This document shows, one piece after another, positions 12,301 to 23,693 of a DNA stretch of 64,000 bases. The stretch is from NCBI GenBank assembly GCA_013398055.1, contig VZRS01009654.1, positions 997,155-1,061,154 on the forward strand. Reading direction: 5' to 3'. The stretch comes from Ifrita kowaldi (taxonomy: Eukaryota > Chordata > Aves > Passeriformes > Cinclosomatidae). The notes under the pieces were generated by a model. It saw only the letters and a list, made by a program, of their open reading frames with translations. It searched no databases and was not told the DNA's origin. Within the stretch, counting starts at the first letter, position 1. Each line of letters starts with the position of its first letter. A program made the translations under genes and the position numbers.

Positions 12301-15300
12301 TGGCAAAACTTCATGCGAGCTTCAAAAGGAAATGAATCCAGCTTCTGGCTTTACTGTACCGAGTGCTAAAGACTGATAATGTTTGGGAGTATTTGCTGTT
12401 TGTCAGTATCTCGGTTTCTGTGCTTTTCTGCAGGTTCTCTATGCTGCTAGGGATGCCCAGGTCTCAGTGGCTCTGTTCTTCCATTTGCTGGGATTTACCA
12501 GCCTCCCTGCTACATCTGAAGGTGAAAACTCTGTCACTGCTTGGGAGAAAGCACGGGGAAAATGCCAGGGCTTGGTGGATATCCCATTTAGAGGAAGAAA
12601 GAGTGGCAGCACAGGAGAGGAGAAGAGTGGAGAGGGACGTTCCCCTCAGAAAACAAGGAATCGGAAATCTTGGGTGAATGGCCAGCCCTCTGGCAATCAG
12701 CAAATGAGAGATCCACGGAGGCAGAAGCGAAAGCCTCTGGGTGTGGGATATTCTGCACGGTGAGTATATGGGCACATCTTACTCTTTGCATTCATATGGA
12801 AAACTTTGAGTGTTGCCTCATGCTCTAGTCATTAAATGAAGTAGATCATATAAGCTAGGAAAGGGAACACAGCACCTAACAGTCATGGGGGTCAGATCCT
12901 GTTTCTGTTTTCCTCATTTTCCTCTAGGTGGTATTGAAAGCAGGGGCAGCACTCAGATTTCCACTTAGATCATGAGCAAGTTGAGGTGTTTTATTCAAGT
13001 TTTGCCCTTCCCTTCTTCCCCTGGGGAAGCATTAGCCAGAGAGCAGAGTTCCAGCAGGAGGCACTTGGCTGTCCAGGTGTCATTCTTGGGTGTCAGGAGC
13101 TGGACTCAGTGATCCAGGTGGATCCCTTCCAACTCAGCATATTCTGTGATTCTGTGATTCTACTGCGCAAACAGCTGTGTCCCATCTCCTCCAGGGAAGA
13201 GGTGGCACAGAGCTTGTCCTTTTATCAGGATCTGCCTCGTGGACTGTTGTTTGTCCTTTGCTGTCCCATGTCACTGTGACCACAGACATGGCAGGGCTGA
13301 AAGCTAAGGTTAACAGGGGTAAGACATGTTATGTGAGGTGTCAGAGGGCACAGGAAGGAACAGCCTGTGGTAGCAGCAAAGCAGTGCCCTTCTGTGTTGG
13401 CCAGAGGGCCAGAGGAGAGAACGGTGCTGCTTTGGCCTTGCAAAGGCAGATGCTGCTGGATTCAGGGTCACCATCCTTGCAGGTGATTTTTTGGAGCTAA
13501 TCCTAAATTCTTATGAGCTTTTGCTAGTGAGAGTTCAGTGGTTTTTAAATTAAAAACAACTTGAAAAAGTTGCTTTAAGCTCAATGCAGTGGAAGGTGTG
13601 GGGTACTGGTATGTTTGGTTTTGTTGGGGTACAATCTAATAAAATTTATCACTGGATATAACTAAAATTATATGTAATTATCATTGGGAAAGAAAGTCAG
13701 ACATTTTTGTATTTGTCTTCTTCTATTTAAGTTTATTGGATTGGCAATGGAGAAATTTTAGTGTAGTCAGTAGTATTGATTTCATTAGCAGTCATTAACA
13801 GTATTGTGTTTTACAGAGCAAGTCCCTCTTTTTTTTTATATGGAGGGTGTGTAATATAAAACAGGAGGACTGCATCTCATGGGAGGATTAAAATTTAAAC
13901 AGAATTACATTCCAAGATAAATTGAGATCTCCCCATATTTGTTTACTTATTTTTTGTTTTTCATTGTGCTTGATTTCATGAGAGATCTGTAGACTCATTG
14001 TTTTTTACATTATTTACAGCAATGTGGCTCTGGTCTGTAATGACACTGGATGTGGTTTCAAAAGTCCTTTTTCACTCTTCCTTTCTGTTTAAGTCTGTTT
14101 AGTTTTAATGTTTATTCATTAAGAGTTGGGAAGTACTGAAGTGGTCATGGTGACTGAGTTGAACTGTTGATGCTCAGCGGAAGGAGACCTCCTGTATCTT
14201 TTGTTGGGCTTTTTCCCCTCATGGACCTCAGAAGAAGTAACTTTGTCAGCTTACATAGCCTGTGAATCAACCTTTTTACCTGGTAGAGCTCTGCTGAGTA
14301 CTAATTTGTACAATCTTGCTGTAGAGAAGAAAGGAAACTTTTCTACAGTGTATTGTGACATGTCTGGCCAGTTCCTCCCAGGTCCTCTCTGAGCCCAGCC
14401 TGCTCCACTCTTCAATGTTGTTTGAAGGAGGTTGGCAGAGTAAGGAAACATTTTCTGCAAAAAAGAGCCATTCCACACACTGTCACAAACCACCAGAGAC
14501 TGCTCAAGCAGGACTTCTTGTCACTACCAAAGGTTGGGGCCTGTGTTTGAGGGCATCAGCTCAGCTTTGTTGCTCTCCTAACTCATGTGTTCAAGTTCCC
14601 AGTGCTGCAAGAGCATTTTTGGACCATTTCTCTTGGGTGAATGAAGTAATTGCTATTCACAATAAGTTTTAGAAAAGTTTTCATAATTAAAAACCATTAA
14701 AATCCAGGCTTAGGCAGCCGATCCTTGAAACTGCCTTGCCTATAAGTTGATGCTCTCTTTGAGCTTACTCTTCCCATCTTTTGTGACTTCAATTCTCTTT
14801 TGTTTTCTAATGCAATTTTTTTAAAGGCGGTCATCATTGATGGCATCTCTTGAAAACTGGGATTCAGAGTTACAATTTTGTTGGCAGCAGGAGAGCAAAG
14901 ATGCCTTAGAGTCAATTGCTGAACCCTGGATAAGTTTTCAGATGTACTGCTTCCCTTAGCAGCAGCCTGTGGAGCCTCAGCAGCCTCAAGTGTGTGTTTA
15001 GGGATACTCCTGTGATTTGGAGGAGGCCACTTGAACTGCATTGTGGCACACAGGGCTATAGAGAGCTCTGGGGTTTTTTGCATGCTATTATAGTTGCTGC
15101 AATACTGCTGTTGTTTCACAGAAAATCTCCACTGTATGACAACTGCTTCCTGCATGCACCAGATGGACAGCCCCTGTGCACTTGTGATCGCAAGAAGGCT
15201 CAGTGGTATCTGGACAAGGGGATTGGAGGTAGGCATACCAGTTTTCCTGTTGGTATTTGAAATACAGCTTTCTCTGTTCTCTCTCCTCTCTCTTCTCTCT

Positions 15301-17806
15301 CTTCTTCATAATGGAGCCTGAATTTTTCTGTGTCCGTTCTTACTGGAAATACCGTTGGGGATTCACTAGGATGACTCTTACATTGTAGCATCGTTATTTT
15401 AGCTTTCCAATACAACTTTGTCTTGAATATTTTCTCTTTGCCTTTATCCTTTTAGAGCTAGTTAGCACAGACCCATTTGTTGTGAAGCTGCGGTTTGAGC
15501 CTTCAGGACGTCCTGAGTCTCAAGTTGATTATTATCTGACAGTCAAAGAAAACCTCTGTGTTGTATGTGGCAAGCGAGAATCCTATATCCGGTGAGTTGT
15601 GTAGTGGATTGGAGAAAAATGCATCTTCTAAAACAGGACTGGGGTCTGCATCTAGTGTGGCATCCAGAAGCTTGGTTAGTGGCCTGAACCATTGTGCTTG
15701 TTCATGTCCTGGATGGGACACTGAATGCTCTGCAGTTGTATGGCTGTGTGAGACACTGAAGAGACCAACCTTTCCTCTTACAGAGGTAGGAGATACTGAC
15801 CCTAGGAGAGATAAAAGCATATGGAAAATGTATGTGCTGTAGTTTGAATGCCAGGGGCAGCAGTGTGCTGACACACACTGGGTGGGTGGCATCCCCTTCT
15901 GAAAATAGCTGTGCTATTTCTTCCGCTACTTAGTCCTTACATTTTTGAAAGGTTTGGGTGAGCCTAAAGCTCATGAAGTCAAAAAGAACAAGATTTTTGT
16001 TCCTGTCTTTTTGTCTGCTACTGATTATTTGAGAAGTATGCTTCTCATAGTGCATTACTTGATTTTTTTTTTTTTTTTTNNNNNNNNNNNNNNNNNNNNN
16101 NNNNNNNNNNNNNNNNNNNNNNNNNNNNNNNNNNNNNNNNNNNNNNNNNNNNNNNNNNNNNNNNNNNNNNNNNNNNNNNNNNNNNNNNNNNNNNNNNNNN
16201 NNNNNNNNGTTGATGTTTTAGTTTTTTTTTTTTATTTTTTTTTTACAGTATGAATCTTTAATTAAAAGTGATGAATTTTTGGAAGGGAAACAAGAGAAAT
16301 GCAGAAAATCTGTAGAGAGAACTACAAATGAAAAGAATAAAAATACTCACTTTCTGTACTATGAGTCCTGGTAATCTTTGTTTACCTGGACTTTTAGTTT
16401 TACTTGACCCTTTCTGGGGCAGGAAGAGGAGGAACTGGCGAGCAGCAGCTCCAGACAAATGCAATGAGCTGTCTGTTTTGTCTTCTCTAGGAAGAATGTT
16501 GTTCCTCACGAATACCGAAGACACTTCCCCATCCAGATGAAGGACCACAACTCGCATGATGTGCTCCTACTCTGCACATCCTGCCATGCCATCTCCAATT
16601 ACTATGACAACCACCTCAAGCAGCAGCTGGCCGAGGAGTTTGGGGCCCCCATCGGCTCCGAGGAAGGTGTGCGTCTCCTGGAGGACCCTTTGCGCAGGCA
16701 AGTGCGCTCGGGGGCACGAGCCCTGCTGAATGCAGACAGCCTGCCTGACCCCCGAAGGACAGAGCTGCTGCAAAGCATCAAGGACTTCTATAACACAGAG
16801 ACAGTCACTCCAGAGATGCTCCAGGCAGCAGCTGGTCTGGAAACCAGGTATAGCAAGCCCATGTAGGCTGGATGTAAGGTTTATAGTCATTTATATTGCA
16901 TTTCTTACTGGTTTTGGTTTTGTTTATACCCGTCTCCCCTCAACCCACCACTGGTCTCTGAACTGCAGCTCTTGTTTCTTTCCCTTCCTCCTCACCAGTC
17001 TTCTGTTCTTGCTCTCCATCTTCCCCTCCAACATTTTATACTTCTTTTGAAAGACAGATCAGGAAAAGAGTCTGAAGGACAGTCATATCGGAAGTCTCCT
17101 CTTCTTCACTTTTTCAAAGTCTCCCCAAATATCTTTTCTTAACAAGTGTCTAGTCTCTGTATGAAATGAGTATTTTCTCCTTTGTTATGCTCACTGTTGT
17201 TTGTAAAGTGCCGATGTTGTAACTCAGAGCCTATCCAGGCAGGGAATTCAGTGGCAGGCTCAGTGCTCTGGAGGGTCATATAGTTCTTGCCTTGAGAAAT
17301 TTGCAGTGTCCTGAGGAGCTTGTAATGGACCTTAAGAGCTTTGTTTAGTGTTGCTGTAAAAGAACACTTTCTCAGTTCAGTGAAACCAGCTTTACAGTGC
17401 AACGGTGTTCCAGAAAGCAGTCTGGCACTGAAGCAAAGCTTAAAACTCTCCCTCTTGGTTAGCTTACCCTTTGTCTGTAATTAAACTCTGCAGCTGAAAG
17501 TATCTTCAATGTCTTGCTGTTCATTGGAGACAGATCTGGAGTCTGACAGCGGGCTTGTGTGAAAATAAATTGTGCTTGTGTCCTGGCAGGATCTGCAATG
17601 AGAGCTACGTGCCACATGGACTGAAGGTGGTGCAGTGTTGTGCTAAAGGAGGCCTGCGCTCCCTTATGCAGCTGGAAAGACGCTGGAGGCAGCATTTCTT
17701 GGACAGCATGAAGCCCAAACACCTCCCAGAGCAATGGTCAGTGGACCATAACCACATGAAGCTGATCCAAAAGTATGGGGAGGATCTTCAGATCAAGCTG
17801 TCATGA
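9012..17806 (+). CDS. EXD2: EXD2, 3'-5' exonuclease domain-containing protein 2 (8 spliced coding exons)
   Basis: The coding exons 9012-9350, 10271-10527, 11565-11691, 12434-12759, 15122-15228, 15456-15591, 16491-16847 and 17590-17806 join in frame across GT/AG introns to 1866 bases, that is 621 residues plus TGA. This equals the human EXD2 length as I recall it. Residues about 5-26 form a hydrophobic anchor followed by basic residues, matching the known outer mitochondrial membrane anchor. The DEDDy exonuclease fold carries motif I GIDCEW (D110, E112), motif II around KVGVGCWED (D173) and motif III YAARD (Y244, D248). Cysteine pairs C420/C423 and C459/C462 with H463 mark the conserved C-terminal HNH-like region. 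Known roles of the family are Mn/Mg-dependent DNA and RNA 3'-5' exonuclease activity, support of DNA-end resection, and mitochondrial function. All key residues are intact. Confidence 0.96.
10271..10527 (+). CDS. EXD2: EXD2 coding exon 2: exonuclease core, motif II
   Basis: Encodes residues 114-198 plus two bases of R199. The acceptor ttcattacag precedes GTA (V114). Recognisable family segments are EGKASPVSLLQMAS, LVRLPRLV, TLPKTLLDIMAD and the motif II stretch KVGVGCWEDACKLL with D173. The donor gtaagt starts at 10528. Confidence 0.95.
11565..11691 (+). CDS. EXD2: EXD2 coding exon 3
   Basis: Encodes the last base of R199 and residues 200-241, including LSLKSLAEKVLNFPLDKS and CSNWEAEELTQDQ, the helix region leading to motif III. 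The acceptor tactgaag and the donor gtgtgt flank it. The phase agrees with both neighbouring exons. Confidence 0.95.
12434..12759 (+). CDS. EXD2: EXD2 coding exon 4: motif III and basic linker
   Basis: Encodes residues 242-349 plus two bases of R350. It opens with VLYAARDAQVSVALF, carrying the DEDDy tyrosine Y244 and D248. It continues with a charged, low-complexity linker rich in G, S, E, K and R, and ends with the conserved KRKPLGVGYSAR. The acceptor is tgcag and the donor gtgagt. The linker is the least conserved part compared with human. Confidence 0.94.
13094..13161 (+). mobile_element. CR1 LINE 3' tail fragment
   Basis: The stretch reads gagctggactcagtgatcc ... gatcccttccaactcagc and ends attctgtgattctgtgatt. 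This is the typical CR1 3' end, with its short repeated octamer-like tail and no poly-A. It is severely 5' truncated, as most avian CR1 copies are, and lies in an EXD2 intron in sense orientation. Confidence 0.85.
15122..15228 (+). CDS. EXD2: EXD2 coding exon 5: cysteine-rich start of C-terminal region
   Basis: Encodes residues 351-385 with split codons at both ends. The segment KSPLYDNCFLHAPDGQPLC and the following CDRKKAQWYLDKGIG are near identical to human EXD2. C358, C369 and C371 are candidate zinc or structural cysteines. The acceptor is tttcacag and the donor gtaggc. Confidence 0.95.
15269..15307 (+). repeat. CT-rich low-complexity tract
   Basis: Imperfect (TC)n/(TCTCC)n run in the 227-base EXD2 intron between coding exons 5 and 6. 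It could act as an extra pyrimidine tract but is not adjacent to the acceptor used at 15455. Confidence 0.8.
15456..15591 (+). CDS. EXD2: EXD2 coding exon 6
   Basis: Encodes residues 386-431 (ends split), including PFVVKLRFEP, the DYYLTVKENLCVVCGKR stretch with C420 and C423, and SYIR. The acceptor ccttttag and donor gtgagt flank it, in a phase that fits both neighbours. Confidence 0.95.
16080..16208. other. Assembly gap (129 N) after a poly-T run
   Basis: A T run at 16063-16079 leads straight into 129 N bases. T-rich sequence with a decoy acceptor (tttttttacag, about 16246) resumes after it. The gap lies inside an EXD2 intron and no coding sequence is missing, because the flanking exons join in phase. 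Confidence 0.95.
16491..16847 (+). CDS. EXD2: EXD2 coding exon 7: HNH-like core
   Basis: Encodes residues 432-549 (ends split). It contains KDHNSHDVLLLCTSCHAISN with the second cysteine pair C459/C462 and H463, then YYDNHLKQQLAEEF, APIGSEEGVRLLEDP and RRQVRSGARALLNADSL. This is the best conserved part of the C-terminal half. The acceptor is ttctctag; the donor gtatag is weaker than the others, but the joined phase and homology support it. Confidence 0.95.
17590..17806 (+). CDS. EXD2: EXD2 last coding exon
   Basis: Encodes residues 551-621 and the TGA at 17804-17806. Segments ESYVPHGLKVVQC, GGLRSLMQLERRWRQHFLDS, PKHLPEQWSVDHNH and the end GEDLQIKLS match the family C-terminus. The 3' UTR follows, but no clear AATAAA is seen before the CR1 element at about 18590, so its end is unresolved. 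Confidence 0.95.
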
Positions 17807-18589
17807 AACTAACTTCCTGGACTCTGGATAGTGTCTAATGGACATCATGTAACTACAGATGGAAGGAGTATTTTTATTTCTATGTCTCCACTAACACCTG
17901 GGGCCTGGATTTGCAAAAAGGCAGCAGTAGATCTGCCAGATTTGACAGTTAAATTTGACAGTTTACAGAGTTAAATCCATTGACTTGAAGTATGAGGTGG
18001 TTTGGAAGTTTAATCCTAGTCTGTCACTCACTAGTTCAGTGCAAGAGTGATATGATAAGGGAATTTGTCTTCTCAAAGTGACTATGAAGAATCGTTTTCT
18101 AGCCCCCAGGATGTCTGATGCCTTCAGACCATCTCTTGTAATAGAGTGAGTCCAGAGAGAGGCAACAAAAGCACAATAGATGAACATTTCTAGATTTTCT
18201 GACATACATTTGTGCCCTTGGCTTTACTGGGAGAGTCTTCTTGATAGAAGTCTTTGTTTTCAGTGCAGCTGTACTCACGTGAGTTCTTCCTAGAGAAGAC
18301 CCCCTACGAGAGAGAGATTCCTTGTTTGGAAGAAGCAAAGAAACCTTACTTTTTTTTGCAGATGCTGAGCTGTACCAGCATTGCAGATAGGCCTCAGCAA
18401 GTTTTCTGGTGGCAGGTGCCTGATGAGAAATGACACTCTGGCAGTATGGAAATACCCATGTTAAGTCTTTTGTTAAACAGCTTCCAGTAAGAGAGTTTAT
18501 AAAAAATGGTTTTCCTAATTCTGCTTGTTTGTGGTGAATAGTGTGCTCATGCGTGCAGGGCTGTTACAGAGACGGGGTGGCCTAACTCC
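17807..18589 (+). other. EXD2: Probable EXD2 3' UTR and downstream flank
   Basis: Unique sequence right after the EXD2 stop. It has no open frame of interest. Only weak A/T-rich polyadenylation-like motifs are present, so how much of it is transcribed cannot be set from sequence alone. Confidence 0.5.
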
Positions 18590-19475
18590 TGTGGCTGGAG
18601 TGTTGGAATGGAGGATGCAGGCTCTTCAGGAAGAACAGGCACTGGCAGCCAGGAGGAGGTGCCACCTTCTGTGTCAATGACTGGCTGGAGTGCACGGAGC
18701 TCCATCTGGAGTGCATGGAGCTCAGCCTAGGGATGGAGGAGGAGTCAACCAAGAATTTATGGGTCAGGATTAAAGGGAGGACAGGGACAGGTGACAGTGG
18801 GGATCTGCTACAGGTCGCCCTACCAGGAAGCCTGAGTGGATGAAGCCCTCTATAGATAAGAGCAGCCTCGTGTTCACAAGGCCTGGTCTTCATGGGGGAC
18901 TTCAGCCACCCCATATCTATTGGAGAGGCAACACAGCAGGGCATAAGCAGTTCAAGAGGTTCCTGGAATGTGTTGGTAACTTTTCCAGAAAGCCAACTAC
19001 ATCATGAGCTGCGTCAAAAGAGGCATGACCAGGAGGTCAACGGAGGTGATTCTCCCCCTCTATTCTGCTCTTGTGAGACCACCTGGAGTACTGCATTCAG
19101 CTCTGGGACCACCAACATAATAAAGCAAGTCCAGAGGAGGGCTACACAGATGATCAGAAGGCTGGAGCACTTCTCCTTTGACTTTTTATGAGAGCATGTA
19201 GTGCTAGAACAAGGGTTAGTGGCTTTAAACTGAAAGAGGCTAGGTTTAGATTAGATATTGGGAAGAAATTCTTTACTGTGAGGGTGGTGAGGTGCTGGAA
19301 CTGCTTGCCAGGGAAGCTGTGGATGCCTCATCCCTGAAAGTGTTCAAAGCCAGGTTGGATGGAGCTCTGAGCAACCTGGTCTAGTGGAAGGTATCCTAGT
19401 CCATGGTAGGGATGTTGGAACTGGATGTTCTTTAGGGTCCCTTCCAACCCAAACCATTCCGTGATTCCGTGAATA
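18590..19475 (+). mobile_element. CR1 LINE, internally deleted copy
   Basis: Sense-strand CR1. The left part (about 18720-19010) decodes, with stops and shifts, to the endonuclease-domain hallmark LMGDFSHP and the region around it. From about 19040 it jumps to the 3' end of the reverse-transcriptase ORF and 3' UTR (ggtttagattagatattggg, then aagaaattctttactg) and ends ccttccaacccaaaccattccgtgattccgtgaa. Most of the reverse-transcriptase region is missing. The copy is dead. The right part (from 19046) is duplicated further on. Confidence 0.8.
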
Positions 19476-22400
19476 GCTCTTGGTGAGTACCTTTTCATAT
19501 CAGACTGAAATAGGGACAGGTGTCTTAAAAGGGATGAGAGGAAACAATTTAAATTAAAGACCAGAAGCTTTTAAGAGATCAGACCACATGTGGCAAAAAA
19601 TGGAAAATCTGATGTTCTGTACCTGGATTTGACACGTGTGGTGGTGAGCAGGTTATACTTTTTCCATGTCTGTTTCTTTGTCTCTAAAATGGGACTAATA
19701 ATACTTAACTATCTCACAAGGGTGTTGTGAGCCTTAATGAATTCATGTTTTTGTAAAATGCTTTGAAAATATAAGATAGTGTGTGCTAATTATCATTGTT
19801 GTTTTTTAAGATGTGCTGCTGTTTAACTTCCTTAAATATTCACATTTTTTGTCTGGTGCTAGACCTTAGTTAAAGATAACTTTTTAAAAATGCATACTCC
19901 TTTCTGTAAAAATCACCTTTGGTTATTTTGATTGCATGAGATGAGTGTGCTTCTACTGAATGATGAAGCTATGCTCAACTTTTATACCTCTCTGTAAAGA
20001 AGTTTCAGTAAAACCCTTATCTTCACACTACCGTGTATAGCGCAGTTGACCCATGTTTTATTATAACATTTGGGCAGAATCCTAGACCTGCTGTGATTGT
20101 GGCTGAAACTGTCCCTTATCAGATAATTCAAGAAATTTCACAGGCCAGGGGTAAAAACCCTATTTGTGGCAGAGACTGTCTGAGATAAGTAGGAGCCATG
20201 GAGAGAAATGGTACAGTAATGCCATCCCAGAGGAGCTGCAATAGCAGCACGAGGAATCAAAGATTCATGATAAAAATTACTTATCACAGAGCTGCAAATG
20301 AGATCAATTTCATTATAAGGGCAATTTTTTTTTTCCTGTACCAGTGGCAAGTCTTAACAAAAAGTCATCTGGCCAAATGTGGTATGTCTCTGTGCTCGTT
20401 CACACAGCTGATTATAATCCCAGCAAGAGCTTCCTGGCTACAGCAGCAGTTTGGATATAACTATTTCTCTCCAAAGCATTTTGAGCATGTGTTCAGATAG
20501 CACTATGTCCTGTCTCCATCTGATCAGGGTGTTGAGAGCTTTCTGTGTGACTCAGAAGCTCCTTTTCTGTCATCAGGAGTACAAGGTGTCCATTTCACCT
20601 CTTTGTTCTGCTTTGTTTTTTCTCCCTTTGTTCTGATGTAGGAACTCCTGATAAAACTGGACTCTTTAATGGAACCAATTGGCTGACCACAGGGTCAGGT
20701 CTTTTCTGTTTGTGAGACAAGAAAGAAATGTTGAGACAAGAACTGGACTGCAGGTCCTCTATTTTTAAGGAGCCAGTGGTATCATTGAAGAGGGTTTTTT
20801 CCAAATCACTTGTTCAGAAACAGAAACTAGCAAGGAGAACTTCCTTCACAAATATTTTCTAAACTAAGATTCATTGTTGTTTGTAAGATATCCTTAACTT
20901 GCATAATTTTAATTCAGTCTGAAAGAAGAGGGGAAGCAATATATTTATTATGCAGAAATAGATTAGCTTTATTTTATTATGATTTTAAATTTTCTACTAG
21001 TCTATAGATAAAACTTCCTTGTATGTCTCTGTTGCTAATTGTTACATTCGATAAAAATTTACTTTTACCAGACTTACCACTTTCGAAGCTCTTTTGTTGC
21101 TTTCTTGCATGCTTGCTTTTTCTCTTCTTTCCTTGTGTCTTACCCAGTCCTTATGGGTCCATTGTTCCTTACAATAACACCTGGACCTCACCCTCCGAGT
21201 TTCCTTTTCCAGTGCCTTCCCTGATTTGTGTGTCAGAGATCAGCTGTGGAAGAGCCCATGCTGGCAGCAGTACTGTACTTCTAGGCAATGTGATAGTGAG
21301 CTTGCTCAGGTATGTTTGAATAGTGGATTCAGGTGCTGTCCTTGACCTGGTCTTTTTGGTCAGTCATGGCTACAGATCTACATTTATTCAAATGAAACCT
21401 TAGATTTTTCTCAACCTGAGCATTCATCTAGGTTGCCCCAAGTATTTTACCTTAACTGGGACAGTCCTGCACTTAACCACACACAGCCATTTTGTCTGTG
21501 CAGGGGGAGAATTGGCAATGCTCTCTGAATGGGCTGGCTTTCACAACATGGGATTTTTCTTTCTGTTGCTTGTTACACATTTGTAAGTTTGTCCAAAGTA
21601 TGCTGCCAGAGATGGGGGAGAGAAATTTTCCCTTTTACCTGGTGCTTGGTGCCACCTGCCTCAAACTGGTCCTTGCAGGTTAGTGGGGAGCACACTTCAT
21701 CTGCTGACATCCCCAAACCTGTCTTGATTTATGAATTCCCTGCAGAACCTGCCTCCATCCTTTTTGTTTGATGTGTTTTGCCCATGTGAAACAGATGTTC
21801 TTCTGTAAAAATACAACTGGGTACAAATTTCCAGAGACATGCCTCTGGAGTGAGAGAAGCAATGACCCTTGTGGTAGGCTGGCTTGCCTTCCTCTGTGGG
21901 CTACAAACTGATTTCTGTCTTTCCAAACACTACAGTTTGTGTTTTTCCTTGATTTTTCAGTGACTTAGACATTATTGCAAGGTGCAGGATTTACCAGCTG
22001 AGCAGCATTGTCTGTTGGAGGTGCAGTAAGTGCTGCACTTTTGAGCAGACCATACATGACATATTAATTATGCTGCTGACAGTCTTGGCATTTGGAGTGC
22101 CTTGGTTTTCCTCCTTTGACAGTCTCTAAAGGTCCCAGCTGTCACATCTGTGACTGACAGGACTGAAGACAACATATCCCTGTGGGTTTGCATTTTTCTC
22201 TGTTTGGTATTCAGTAATGGCAGGGATGGGAAGCTCTCTTCCTGCTGCATTTCTATTGCTCTGACTCCTTAGGGAGTATCTGGACTCCGCACTATCTGTA
22301 CCATGGTTTTGGTGGGAGTTCTTCCATGAAGGCAATGTGGTTGCCTTGCCAAACCTCATTGCCTTGGCCTGTGCCTAAATGTCTTTGAGGAACTGAGTCT

Positions 22401-23113
22401 TTTCACATGCAAAGGGAGCCTCTGTAACACGGAGTCACCTGCCTGTCTGCAGTGTTCTGTACCGGTTTAGAGGCACCCCTAGTCTGAACCAGCAAGTTAA
22501 TTCTCATCACTGCTCCTTGATCTCCTCCTTTTGGGCCTCCACAGCAGTCCAGATCTATGAGACCTTCTTCATTCCCACAGGCTGCCATCCCTTTTGGTGT
22601 TCTTTGGGAGTAGGGGCCATTATAAAGTCCTTTCTCTCTCTTCTACTTAGTACCATGTTATTGGTATAAGGACTTTTCCTCACCCTGAGGGGTATATTGT
22701 TCTGGAGAAAGGCAGAGGTAGTTTGAGCTAAGTGCAAAGAAGATGTATCCAGCTTTCTCTGAGAGTTATTAAAGGAACCACAGTGAGCCCTCTGCTATTA
22801 GCCCTGCATCAAGGAGGTTTTGTTAAATACTTTTACAGATAAAGAGGATAATGCAAGTGAGCCAACATGGTTAAGCTTAGTAGAGAGAAAAAAGAAACCC
22901 AAAAGCCAGATAAACATGCAAGGAACATAATTTCTCATATTCAAAACATATTCCTCTATCACTGTGAATTCTACCATGAAGAGCAGGCAGCTCTGGCAAG
23001 GATTTTCTATGCCAAGGTAAGTGCTGCATCCTCTCTTGCCACTTAACTATAACGGAACTTGGTTTTGTCTTGAATTAGCCAGTGTGATGCTACCTGGGGT
23101 CTCAGTGGTGTTG
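19046..23113 (+). repeat. Direct repeat, copy 1 (4068 bases)
   Basis: The 4068 bases recur at an offset of exactly 4069 (4068 plus one N). I noticed three single-base differences: g/c near 20344 vs 24413, g/a near 21868 vs 25940, and c/t near 22480 vs 26548. The left edge of copy 1 is continuous with the CR1 element. The right edge ends at gtgttg before the N. No gene lies within. Confidence 0.93.
19625..19810 (+). mobile_element. MIR-like (L2-tail) SINE fragment
   Basis: The segment ggtgagcaggttatac ... tttctttgtctctaaaatggg, then actaataatacttaactatctcac aagggtgttgtgagccttaatgaattc, follows the order of the MIR core and 3' tail (ctcatctgtaaaatggg, then ataataatagtacctacctca, then gggttgttgtgaggattaaatgag). 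It is strongly diverged. The match is by eye against the remembered consensus. Confidence 0.65.
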
Positions 23114-23114
23114 N

Positions 23115-23544
23115 GTGATTCTCCCCCTCTATTCTGCTCTTGTGAGACCACCTGGAGTACTGCATTCAGCTCTGGGACCACCAACATAATAAAGCAAGTC
23201 CAGAGGAGGGCTACACAGATGATCAGAAGGCTGGAGCACTTCTCCTTTGACTTTTTATGAGAGCATGTAGTGCTAGAACAAGGGTTAGTGGCTTTAAACT
23301 GAAAGAGGCTAGGTTTAGATTAGATATTGGGAAGAAATTCTTTACTGTGAGGGTGGTGAGGTGCTGGAACTGCTTGCCAGGGAAGCTGTGGATGCCTCAT
23401 CCCTGAAAGTGTTCAAAGCCAGGTTGGATGGAGCTCTGAGCAACCTGGTCTAGTGGAAGGTATCCTAGTCCATGGTAGGGATGTTGGAACTGGATGTTCT
23501 TTAGGGTCCCTTCCAACCCAAACCATTCCGTGATTCCGTGAATA
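23115..23544 (+). mobile_element. CR1 LINE 3' part (duplicate of 19046-19475)
   Basis: Same CR1 3' end as in copy 1, cut at its left edge by the N join. It is not an independent insertion: its sequence and its right boundary match the first copy. Confidence 0.85.
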
Positions 23545-23693
23545 GCTCTTGGTGAGTACCTTTTCATATCAGACTGAAATAGGGACAGGTGTCTTAAAAG
23601 GGATGAGAGGAAACAATTTAAATTAAAGACCAGAAGCTTTTAAGAGATCAGACCACATGTGGCAAAAAATGGAAAATCTGATGTTCTGTACCT

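Larger units (their letters stand above)
9351..17589 (+). other. EXD2: EXD2 introns between coding exons
   Basis: Seven introns: 9351-10270, 10528-11564, 11692-12433, 12760-15121, 15229-15455, 15592-16490 and 16848-17589. All begin GT and end AG. Apart from a CR1 tail (13094-13161), a CT tract (15269-15307) and an assembly gap (16080-16208) I see no further genes or RNAs in them. Confidence 0.85.

Noticed and set aside
14697..15236. 179-codon minus-strand frame opposite an EXD2 exon
   Set aside because: It overlaps the antisense of a real coding exon and intron, with no recognised domain. Best explained as a shadow frame.
16208..16260. Strong pyrimidine tract and acceptor-like cag after the N gap
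   Set aside because: Coding exon 7 begins at 16491 in the correct phase. The sequence after this decoy does not match EXD2 and reaches stops.
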